This document shows positions 1 to 5,270 of a stretch of DNA of 5,282 bases, piece by piece (the stretch's first letter is position 1; every line of letters starts with the position of its first letter). A program made the translations under genes and the position numbers. The stretch is from Methanobacteriota archaeon (lineage in GTDB: Archaea > Halobacteriota > Halobacteria > Halobacteriales > Halalkalicoccaceae), in NCBI GenBank assembly GCA_022561895.1, contig JADFQH010000210.1, positions 1 to 5,282 on the forward strand. Reading direction: 5' to 3'. The notes beneath the pieces are model-generated. The model searched no databases. It saw only the letters and a list, made by a program, of their open reading frames with translations, and was not told the origin of the DNA.

Positions 1-1342
1 CGTCGAGGGTGATGTAACGCGCGACGATGATTCGTTCGTCCTCCTCGATTCGGGTAAGCACCTCATCACTCACCTCCTCGTCCAGATCGTAGACGGTGAT
101 CGCCTCGCCGCCGATCGCCTCACGGGCGTTGAACATCCCCGCGATGTTGATGTCGTTCTCTCCCAATACTGTACCGATAAACCCGATTACACCGGGCTGG
201 TCGGAGTTGCGCGCGACGAGCATATGCCCGTGGGGAATGGCGTCCACTCGGTAGTCGTCGATTCGGACGATCCGGGGGTCGTCGTCGGCAAAGAGCGTGC
301 CAGAAACGCCGAGTTCGGTCTTGCCAGCGTCGGACGATGTCCGACTGGCTTCCGGGTCTCGCCCGGAAACGTCGCCGTTTCCAACCGTGACGGTGACCAC
401 ACTACGGAAGTTCTCAGCCTGATGGCTCTTCGTTTCGGTGACTTCGACGCCCCTGTCCTCTGCGACTTGGGGGGCATTGACGGCGTTAACCTGCCATTCC
501 AGAGGAGAAAACACGCCTTTCAACGCGCTTGCGGTGACGAGATCGATCTCCTCCTCTGCGATCTCGCCCGCATATCGGACATCGACGCTCTCGACGCGCT
601 CGTCGAAGAGCTGTGCGGCGATCCGACCCGCGGTTTCCGCGAGTTCGATGTACGGCCGAACGCGGGGGAAGGCGCTTTTATCGACCGAGGGGGCGTTCAG
701 CGCATTCAACACGGGCTCGTCGTTGAAGGCGGCGAGCACCTGCTCTGCCGTGCTGGTGGCGACGTTCTCCTGGGCGGCCTCGGTCGAGGCTCCCAGATGG
801 GGCGTGACGATCACGTCCTCAACGTCGAGAAGCGGGTTCTCGGATGAGATCGGTTCGTCGGCGAAGACGTCCAGTGCCGCGCCCTTGAGCACCCCCTCGG
901 AAACGGCCTCGGCGAGGGCGGGTTCATCAACGACACCGCCGCGCGCGCAGTTGATCAGATAGCCCCCTTCGAGTTTCGCCAGTTCGTCGTGACTGATGAG
1001 ATCCTCGGTTTCGGGCGTTAGAGGGGTGTGAACGGTCAGGAAATCCGCGCGCTCCAAACAGTCCTCGAACTCGACGAGTTCCGCGCCGATCTGATCAGCC
1101 CGGTCCTCCGAGATGTAGGGATCGTAGGCGACGAGATCCATTCCTAAACTCTGGAGCCGCTTTGCGACCTCCTGGCCGACGCGTCCAAGACCGACAATTC
1201 CCAACGTTTTGTTGTTGACTTCAGTTCCCAAAAAGTCGCTTTTCGCCCAGTCGCCGGCCTTCAGGCGAGTGTGAGCCTGCGGGATCGAGCGAGCGGCGGC
1301 AAAGGTCATCGCCACGGTGTGTTCTGCGGCAGCTCTAACATT
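1..1342 (-). pseudogene. serA: 5'-truncated D-3-phosphoglycerate dehydrogenase; 3' end runs off window
   Basis: SerA oxidises 3-phosphoglycerate to 3-phosphohydroxypyruvate with NAD, the first step of serine synthesis in the cytosol. I read this frame codon by codon: it is open with no stop from 1342 to position 2 (447 codons), ending in RYITLD, so the stop should lie only a few bases outside. Visible are NVRAAAEHTVAM (1307-1342), the NAD-binding GLGRVG (1175-1192) followed by a dinucleotide-binding Asp in AYDPY, the catalytic Arg in NCARGGVVDE (941-943), the Glu in FADEP (854-856) and the His in TPHLGAS (797-799). The intervening (ASB) domain and a C-terminal ACT domain (about 1-230) follow, as in long archaeal SerA. 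From memory, haloarchaeal SerA is about 525-530 residues and starts about 100 residues before NVRAAAEH. Homology stops at 1342, where serB sequence begins on the other strand. The frame stays open further, into serB antisense, but without an ATG, GTG or TTG start. The first in-frame starts, GTG 1315-1313 and ATG 1309-1307, are internal. The enzyme is probably inactive because the first part of the substrate-binding domain is missing. Confidence 0.9.
320..370 (-). repeat. In-frame insert of two adjacent hairpins inside serA
   Basis: Two inverted repeats lie side by side in the serA frame. The first is GCCAG(CG)TCGGAC at 323-335 against GTCCGACTGGC at 339-349, with a 3-nt loop and a 2-nt bulge. 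The second is TTCCGGG at 350-356 against CCCGGAA at 362-368, a perfect 7-bp stem with a 5-nt loop. In the protein they encode roughly SGRDPEASRTSSDAGK, between VTVTVGNGD and LGVSGTLFA. As I remember the family, haloarchaeal SerA runs nearly straight from VTVGDG to the SGTLFA strand, so about 15-17 residues look extra. The palindromes are seen directly; calling them an insertion rests on family memory. Confidence 0.6.
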
Positions 1343-1750
1343 GCGATTCTGACTGGTGGGTTCGAACGCGGGGTCGAACGCGCGCTCGCACGCGAAGGTG
1401 TGACGGTGGACTCGATCGTCGCGAACCGCCTGCCGATCGAGGACAGCGAGGTCCAGCGGACCTCGGAAGCGAGCGGCCAGTGCCCGCGAGCGCTGACCGG
1501 CGAGGTCGAAGGGGCGCTCATCGAGGGCACGAAAGACGACGCGCTGCGCCGGCTCGCGAGCGCACAGGGCGTCGCGCCCGGCGAAACGATCGCCGTCGGC
1601 GACGGCGCGAACGATCTACCCATGCTGCGGGTCGCCGGACTCGCCGTCGGCTTCGATCCCAAACCCGCCGTCTCCCCACACTGTGACGAAATCGTCTCGG
1701 CGATGTCCGAACTCCACCAACTGCTCGAAGAGCGAGGCGTTCTCGGGTAG
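1340..1750 (+). pseudogene. serB: 5'-truncated phosphoserine phosphatase (HAD family)
   Basis: SerB removes phosphate from O-phospho-L-serine, the last step of serine synthesis. Recognisable SerB sequence begins at IAILTGGFERG (about 1340) and runs to the TAG at 1748-1750. HAD motif II is present as the Thr of ILTGG (1352-1354), motif III as the Lys of EGTKDDAL (1532-1534) and motif IV as GDGANDLPML (about 1598-1627, Asp at 1601 and 1613). Motif I, the DxDGT nucleophile normally near residue 10, is absent because roughly the first 90 residues are missing. The frame continues upstream to a GTG at 1271, but those residues are serA read in antisense, so a 159-residue product from 1271 would be a chimera. 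Codon use is normal and no frameshift or stop has built up, so the loss is recent or artefactual. There is also an unusual segment at 1445-1489. Without motif I this cannot be an active phosphatase. Confidence 0.88.
1445..1494 (+). repeat. In-frame hairpin insert inside serB
   Basis: A perfect 8-bp inverted repeat, CGAGGTCC (1447-1454) against GGACCTCG (1458-1465) with a 3-nt loop, is followed by GAAGC and a second, imperfect inverted repeat (about 1468-1494; AGCG/CGCT ends and an inner GCGG/CCGC). It encodes about SEVQRTSEASGQCPR between NRLPIED and ALTGEVEG. In SerB homologues I remember, these two strands are joined by a tight turn (such as EDGALTGEVEG), so about 15 residues appear extra. 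The layout, hairpin then GAAGC then hairpin, matches the serA segment at 320-370. Confidence 0.6.
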
Positions 1751-1867
1751 GCTCTCGATTATCGTTCGGGAATAATACAGAGTCACATATCGAGGAACAA
1801 TCGTCTGACTTTTACTTACTCAATTATGAGTGAGATATATGCTGTAGTAAGATTTCATCTTCCTAGC
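1751..1867. other. AT-rich non-coding stretch after serB
   Basis: No credible gene. The stretch is clearly more AT-rich than the coding regions. It holds a short T-run (CTTTTACTT, about 1809-1817) that could help end serB transcription, and a small stem ACTCA/TGAGT with loop ATTA (1818-1831). A plus-strand frame that opens with ATG at 1826 reads straight through the palindromes downstream, gives a basic protein unlike halophile proteins, and is not accepted as a gene. Confidence 0.5.
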
Positions 1868-1873
1868 CGGGAG

Positions 1874-1952
1874 TATACCAGCGGTTGTAACTGTACAAAC
1901 GGATTCGCTGGCTCTCAGCGAATCCGTTTGAGGGCTTACAATCGCTGGTATA
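1874..1952. repeat. Long hairpin A (two stacked stems)
   Basis: The outer stem pairs 1874-1890 with 1936-1952: 17 positions, all Watson-Crick except one G-T at 1884/1942. A symmetrical 5 x 5 internal loop follows (1891-1895, 1931-1935). The inner stem is a perfect 15 bp, CAAACGGATTCGCTG (1896-1910) against CAGCGAATCCGTTTG (1916-1930), closed by the loop GCTCT. Such a sequence can form a cruciform in DNA or a strong hairpin in RNA from either strand. Confidence 0.92.
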
Positions 1953-2069
1953 TGCTCTCGATCGTGTTCTTAGCACCGACGCTGAGAGATACCGAGGCGC
2001 GGGTTCCGCTCGCGACCAGTCTACTGTCGGGGAGCCGGCGTCGGCTCACGAGCCGGTCGGTCCACGATC

Positions 2070-2185
2070 GGTATAGTAGCCGTTGAACGTCACTACACAC
2101 CCGTGTGCGGAGTCGCGGCCAGCGCCGGGAGCGCTGGCCGCCAGCGGACACACGGTGTGCAACCAGTTTCAACGACTACTATATC
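2070..2185. repeat. Long hairpin B (three stacked stems)
   Basis: The outer stem pairs 2070-2087 with 2168-2185, with one mismatch (2080/2175) and one G-T pair at 2071/2184. A middle stem pairs about 2096-2107 with 2149-2159 around one bulged C. The inner stem is a perfect 11 bp, GCGGCCAGCGC (2115-2125) against GCGCTGGCCGC (2131-2141), with the loop CGGGA. The outer arms belong to the same 17-mer family as hairpin A, while the inner stems are unrelated in sequence. Confidence 0.9.
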
Positions 2186-2212
2186 TCCCGTACGAATAGC
2201 TCATCGAACCGA

Positions 2213-2229
2213 TCAAAAGATAGTAGTCG
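2213..2229 (+). promoter_or_regulatory. Weak candidate promoter for the small membrane protein gene
   Basis: CAAAAGATAGTAG sits about 28-30 bp before the ATG at 2250, the spacing expected of a leaderless haloarchaeal promoter, with an A-rich BRE-like part followed by a poor TATA-like ATAGTA. The same bases contain ATAGTAGTCG (2220-2229), an exact 10-mer also present inverted at 2173-2182 in the neighbouring palindromic element. Either reading, promoter or binding site, is tentative. Confidence 0.3.
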
Positions 2230-2249
2230 ATCCCAAGGCGACTGTGGGT

Positions 2250-2402
2250 ATGGATCCACTGCACGCCGGGATCGGCCACCCGGACCTGACGCTGCTCGTG
2301 CTGACAGCCATTCTCTCCTTTGCTGCCGGGATCGGAACCGGCGCGTACGCGACCCTCAAAAACAAGCTGCCGATCGGTAACGCCAAGCCGACCGAGAACT
2401 AG
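2250..2402 (+). CDS. Small single-pass membrane protein, function unknown (50 aa)
   Basis: A 50-residue protein beginning MDPLHAGIGHPDL. It has one hydrophobic segment at about residues 13-34 (Leu/Ala/Gly-rich, ending GTGAYA), followed by a short basic tail with three Lys (TLKNKL, NAKP), suggesting a single helix with the C-terminus inside. There is no lipobox or cleavage signal. Codons are strongly G/C at the third position, like the flanking genes, which supports real coding despite the short length. The frame is open upstream to about 2103, but that part runs through hairpin B, so I take the ATG at 2250; an in-frame GTG at 2244 is the alternative. Its TAG overlaps the stop codon of convergent metX. 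I do not recognise a family and assign no function. Confidence 0.72.
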   Translation: MDPLHAGIGHPDLTLLVLTAILSFAAGIGTGAYATLKNKLPIGNAKPTEN

Positions 2403-3592
2403 CGCGGAAACAGGCTCGCGTGGACGGGCGCAAAGTCGCTTTCGGGCTCGTCTTTCGTATCGGTAATGGCTTTGCCCGTAAGACCCTCGTCCAGAAAGTC
2501 CGCGAGCGGCGGGCCGACCTTCCGAGGTTCGACGAGGAAGGCGTCGTGGCCATGATCCGATTCGACGACGTGGTGGGCGGCCTCGCCGGTCGCGCGAAAC
2601 CCATCTGCGAGCTGTTCTGACTGTGAAACGGTGAAATGCCAGTCGCCGGTAAAGCTCATCACGAGCGCCTCACCCGTAAAGGCCGCGAGCGCGTCGGCGT
2701 CCGACTCGTAGCCCGCCGCCAGATCGTAATCGTCCATCGCGCGCGTGAGATAGAGATAGCTGTTCGCGTCGAACCGGTCGACGAACTTTTTCGATTGATA
2801 ATCGAGATACGACTCGACGTCCCGGTAGGGAAAGAAATCGGCGGCGGGATCGGCGGGAAACGCCTCTCGGTGGGCGTCCCTTCCCGCCGACCGGCGGCCG
2901 AACTTCCGTTCCATCGAATCCTTCGAGAGATACATCATATGCCCGAGCTGGCGGGCGAGCGCGAGGCCGTCGTCGGGCTCCGGTCCCCCGTAGTAATCGC
3001 CGCCCTGCCAGTTCGGGTCGGTCGTGATCGCCCGCCGAGCGACGGCGTCCATTCCTAAGCATTGGGCATCGAGACGGGCGGCGGTCGCCACCGCCCCGAC
3101 TCGCCGGACGTCGTCGGGATACCTCGCCGCCCAGTCCAGGGCGTTCATCCCGCCAACGGAGCCGCCGACGACGGCGTGCACCCGGCCCACGCCGAGGTGA
3201 TCGAGCAGCGCGCGCTGAGAACGGGTCCAGTCGCCGACCGTCACCGGCGGGAAGTCGGTCCCGTAGGGCTCGCTCGTCTCGGGGTTTTCGGTCGTGGGTC
3301 CCGAGGAGCCATAGCAGGAGCCGGGAACGTTCGCACAGACGACGTAGTACTCCGAGGTGTCGATCGCTTTGCCCGGTCCGACGATATCCTCCCACCACGC
3401 CGAGGCCTGATCGGTCTGCTCACGAAAGGAGCCGGCAACGTGAGCGCTTCCAGTGAGTGCGTGACAGACCAGTACGCAGTTCTCGCCACTGAATTCGCCG
3501 TAGGTCTCGTAGGCGATTTCGAGATCGGGGATGGATTCACCACACTCGAATCGGAACTCGCCGAGCGACGCGGTCTCTCGGTTCGCGCTCAT
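2399..3592 (-). CDS. metX: Homoserine O-acetyltransferase MetX (397 aa)
   Basis: MetX transfers acetyl from acetyl-CoA to L-homoserine, giving O-acetyl-L-homoserine, the substrate of MetY encoded just upstream. It is an alpha/beta-hydrolase-fold enzyme in the cytosol. Seen in the protein: the N-terminal strand region with LVCHALTGSAH (residues 41-51), the substrate-pocket motif NVPGSCYGSSGP (88-99), PYGTDFPPVTVGD (109-121), the nucleophile elbow GGSVGGMNALDW with Ser145, the lid region (about 180-300), and the remaining triad members Asp317 in FTGDWHF and His349 in HGHDAFLVE. Length is normal for the family. The ATG (3592-3590) overlaps the metY TGA in ATGA, so no separate promoter is expected and translation is probably coupled. 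Its TAG lies in a CTAG shared with the stop of the plus-strand gene at 2250. A serine O-acetyl- or O-succinyltransferase activity cannot be fully excluded from sequence, but pairing with metY favours homoserine and acetyl-CoA. Confidence 0.93.
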   Translation of the reverse strand: MSANRETASLGEFRFECGESIPDLEIAYETYGEFSGENCVLVCHALTGSAHVAGSFREQTDQASAWWEDIVGPGKAIDTSEYYVVCANVPGSCYGSSGPTTENPETSEPYGTDFPPVTVGDWTRSQRALLDHLGVGRVHAVVGGSVGGMNALDWAARYPDDVRRVGAVATAARLDAQCLGMDAVARRAITTDPNWQGGDYYGGPEPDDGLALARQLGHMMYLSKDSMERKFGRRSAGRDAHREAFPADPAADFFPYRDVESYLDYQSKKFVDRFDANSYLYLTRAMDDYDLAAGYESDADALAAFTGEALVMSFTGDWHFTVSQSEQLADGFRATGEAAHHVVESDHGHDAFLVEPRKVGPPLADFLDEGLTGKAITDTKDEPESDFAPVHASLFPR

Positions 3593-4869
3593 CGAGACTC
3601 CGTCGCGCGTTCGATTGCCCCGTCGAGATCCCGAAGGATATCCTCGGGATCCTCGATCCCCACCGACAGGCGAACGAGGTCGTCGCTCACGCCGCTCGCT
3701 TCCCGCTGGGCTGCGGAAAGCTGGCCGTGGGTGGTCGAGGCGGGGTGGATGATAAGCGATTTGGCGTCGCCGATGTTGGCGACGAAACTCACGAGTTCTA
3801 CCTCCTCACAGACGCGCTTTCCACCCTCGAATCCGTTTTCGAGCCCGAAGGCGATCATGCCGCCGAACCCGCCGTCCAGATACTCGCGGGCGTTCTCGTG
3901 GGTCGGGTGGCTTTCGAGGCCGGGATAGGTGACCCACGCGACGGCCTCGTGATCCGCCAGAAACCCCGCGACGATCGCGGCGTTCTCACAGTGGCGTTCC
4001 ATTCTTAGGTGGAAGGATTCGAGTCCCTGGAGGGTTTGCCACGCGTCGAACGGGGCTTGCTGTGCGCCGAGCGCCCGCAACGATCGAAAGCGGGTGGCGG
4101 CGGCAAAGGGGGCGTCAGGAAAGTCGCGGCTGAAGTCGATCCCGGTGTAAGTGGGGTTCTCGCCGGCAAGTTCGTCGTAGCCCTCCCAGTCGAAGGAGCC
4201 GCCATCGATCAGCGCGCCGCCGACCGTGGTCCCCGAGCCGTGGAGCCATTTGGTGGTCGATTCCCAGATGAGATCCGCGCCGCGTTCCAATGGACGACAG
4301 AGCGCGGGCGTGGCGAACGTGTTGTCGACGAACAGGGGCACGCCATTCTCATGAGCGATCTCGCTCAGTCGTTCGAGATCCGGGGTAACTAGCGAAGGAT
4401 TGCCGACGGTTTCCGTGTGGAGATACGCCGTTTTCTCGTCGATCGCGTTCTCGAACTCGTCGTACGCGAGCGGATCGACGAATCGTGTCTCGATCCCCCG
4501 GCGACCGGCGACGTGGTTGAAGTAGGCCGTTGTGCCCCCGTAGATCGCAGACGAGGAGACGATGGTGTCGCCAGGCGTAGTTAATAAAAACGTTGCGGCG
4601 TCGAGGGCCGCCATTCCCGAGGACGTTGCGACGGCTCCTGTGCCGCTTTCGAGACTCGCGAGGCGCTCTTCGAGTGCTCGTGTTGTCGGGTTGCTGATAC
4701 GCGAGTACACGTCGCCCTCCGCGGCGAGCGCGTAGAGGTCGGCGGCGTGATCCGCACTCTCGAACTCGTAGGAGGTGGTCTGGTAGATCGGCGGCGCGCG
4801 TGCGCCGGTTGCCGAGTCCGCGCGCCCGCCAGCGTGGACGCTCCGCGTCGTTGGACCCCATTCGGTCAT
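3589..4869 (-). CDS. metY: O-acetylhomoserine sulfhydrylase MetY (426 aa)
   Basis: MetY is a pyridoxal-phosphate enzyme of the Cys/Met metabolism family that combines O-acetylhomoserine with sulfide to give homocysteine and acetate, bypassing cystathionine. Residues numbered from the ATG at 4869: VYSRISNPT (54-62), with the Tyr and Arg that bind the cofactor phosphate of the partner subunit; SSGMAA; VDNTFATP with Asp182, which pairs with the PLP ring nitrogen; STTKWLHGSG with Lys207, the Schiff-base lysine; IHPASTTH (375-381); and LVRLSVGIED with Arg400, which should hold the substrate carboxylate. The 426-residue length is usual for MetY and a little longer than the related gamma-synthases. 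An in-frame GTG at 4890 would add seven residues, but it lies only a few bases from the TATA box and before the expected transcription start, so the ATG is chosen. First gene of the metY-metX operon. A cystathionine gamma-synthase role is possible, but metX next door favours sulfhydrylation. Confidence 0.93.
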   Translation of the reverse strand: MTEWGPTTRSVHAGGRADSATGARAPPIYQTTSYEFESADHAADLYALAAEGDVYSRISNPTTRALEERLASLESGTGAVATSSGMAALDAATFLLTTPGDTIVSSSAIYGGTTAYFNHVAGRRGIETRFVDPLAYDEFENAIDEKTAYLHTETVGNPSLVTPDLERLSEIAHENGVPLFVDNTFATPALCRPLERGADLIWESTTKWLHGSGTTVGGALIDGGSFDWEGYDELAGENPTYTGIDFSRDFPDAPFAAATRFRSLRALGAQQAPFDAWQTLQGLESFHLRMERHCENAAIVAGFLADHEAVAWVTYPGLESHPTHENAREYLDGGFGGMIAFGLENGFEGGKRVCEEVELVSFVANIGDAKSLIIHPASTTHGQLSAAQREASGVSDDLVRLSVGIEDPEDILRDLDGAIERATESR

Positions 4870-4894
4870 GTACGTGATGCATATACCCACAAGA

Positions 4895-4902
4895 ATTTAT
4901 AA
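4895..4902 (-). promoter_or_regulatory. TATA box of the metY-metX operon
   Basis: On the minus strand TTATAAAT is centred about 30 bp before the metY ATG at 4869. Archaeal transcription starts about 25 bp after the TATA centre, so the mRNA should begin only a few bases before the ATG. No Shine-Dalgarno sequence is seen, which fits haloarchaeal leaderless genes. Just upstream on the plus strand ATAAC occurs twice ten bases apart (4899-4903, 4909-4913), a possible but unproven factor site. Confidence 0.75.
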
Positions 4903-5228
4903 CCAGTAATAACGGCAATATTTGGGATGCTTCGTGAGTTGCCCACACGGAGGATTAGTTACTTCTCAGAATGTACCACTAGCTCGACTAGTCTGTCTGT
5001 TTTGCTAGATAAATCGAACTCAGTGACACGAACGCCATTTATCCATTGATCTCTACAACAAAATCAAATGAATAGAGCTCAGACTCGATGGCGGCTAGCC
5101 AAACAGATATAAACGATGTATCAGTTCCTGTTAGCTATCCTGACTGACCATCTATTCATATATCGATATATCTGCTAAGCAGTATCAAATCAAATTATAC
5201 TCTATTCTATATTTGGTGAAAGGAAGTT
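4903..5228. other. AT-rich intergenic region between divergent promoters
   Basis: No gene with normal haloarchaeal codon use is found in these roughly 325 bases. The composition is much more AT-rich than the flanks, and CTAG, usually avoided in haloarchaeal genomes, occurs four times in 120 bp (4979, 4988, 5005, 5095). Minus-strand frames at 5039-5134 and 4959-5060 give short protein-like stretches (for example AAIESELYSFDFVVEING) broken by a frame change near 5040-5050, with no start codon; these may be remnants of a lost gene or chance. No tRNA or riboswitch fold was recognised. Confidence 0.5.
5158..5182. repeat. Two abutting small palindromes
   Basis: ATATATCGATATAT (5158-5171) is a perfect 14-bp palindrome. 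It is followed directly by CTGCTAAGCAG (5172-5182), an 11-nt dyad with 5-bp arms around one central base. They lie about 55-80 bp upstream of the TATA-like box of the gene at 5271 and could be operator sites for it, or only AT-rich chance. They are seen directly in the sequence; function is a guess. Confidence 0.45.
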
Positions 5229-5244
5229 CCAAAACGCTTTAATT
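5229..5244 (+). promoter_or_regulatory. BRE/TATA promoter of the gene at 5271
   Basis: CCAAAACGC (BRE-like, purine-rich core) followed by TTTAATT (5238-5244) is centred 30 bp before the ATG at 5271. This is the same spacing as at metY and is typical of haloarchaeal leaderless or nearly leaderless transcripts. Confidence 0.7.
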
Positions 5245-5270
5245 GGATCACAAAGTGGACTCAACCGACC

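Larger units (their letters stand above)
1868..2190. repeat. Palindromic element with inverted ends, possible MITE-like unit
   Basis: A block of about 320 bp is bounded by CGGGAG (1868-1873) and CTCCCG (2185-2190). Just inside, the left end TATACCAGCGGTTGTAACTG (1874-1893) and the complement of the right end TATAGTAGTCGTTGAAACTG (2183-2164) match at 15 of 20 positions. Each end also folds on itself into a long hairpin, so four related 17-mers alternate in orientation (1874-1890 plus, 1936-1952 minus, 2072-2088 plus, 2167-2183 minus). An inverted pair CGATCGTG (1959-1966) and CACGATCG (2063-2070) lies between the hairpins. No transposase is encoded, so if mobile it depends on another element. 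I have an unverified memory of similar palindromic repeats dispersed in other haloarchaeal genomes. I found no convincing target-site duplication. Structure is certain; mobility is inference. Confidence 0.6.

Noticed and set aside
224..962. Two overlapping plus-strand open frames of about 207 and 174 codons (224-847 and 438-962)
   Set aside because: They lie antisense to serA, whose conserved catalytic motifs account for this DNA; long antisense frames are expected in GC-rich genes.
1826..2086. Plus-strand 86-codon frame after serB
   Set aside because: It reads through hairpin A, is basic and has no recognisable motif, so palindromic DNA explains it better than coding.
1936..2172. Minus-strand 78-codon frame inside the palindromic element
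   Set aside because: It is very Arg-rich, unlike acidic halophile proteins, and both ends lie in the hairpins. A similar frame may recur with each element copy without being a gene.
1868..2190. CRISPR array
   Set aside because: The repeats alternate in orientation and there are only four diverged copies, without regular spacers or cas genes.
2103..2249. N-terminal extension of the small membrane protein
   Set aside because: It is encoded by hairpin B and a likely promoter; the ATG at 2250 gives a compact protein with normal codon use.
2670..3928. Long frames at 2670-3398 (minus) and 3062-3928 (plus)
   Set aside because: They are out-of-frame or antisense shadows of metX and metY, Arg-rich or without motifs.
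4349..4948. Minus-strand 199-codon frame over the metY start
   Set aside because: It overlaps metY in another frame, is Arg-rich, and metY carries the conserved PLP-enzyme motifs.
4927..5049. Plus-strand 40-codon frame starting MLRELPTRR
   Set aside because: No promoter, no motif, AT-rich third positions; antisense to the equally uncertain remnant frames.
4903..5228. tRNA or riboswitch upstream of metY
   Set aside because: No cloverleaf or T-loop sequence was seen, and the metY transcript appears to be almost leaderless, which leaves no room for a riboswitch.
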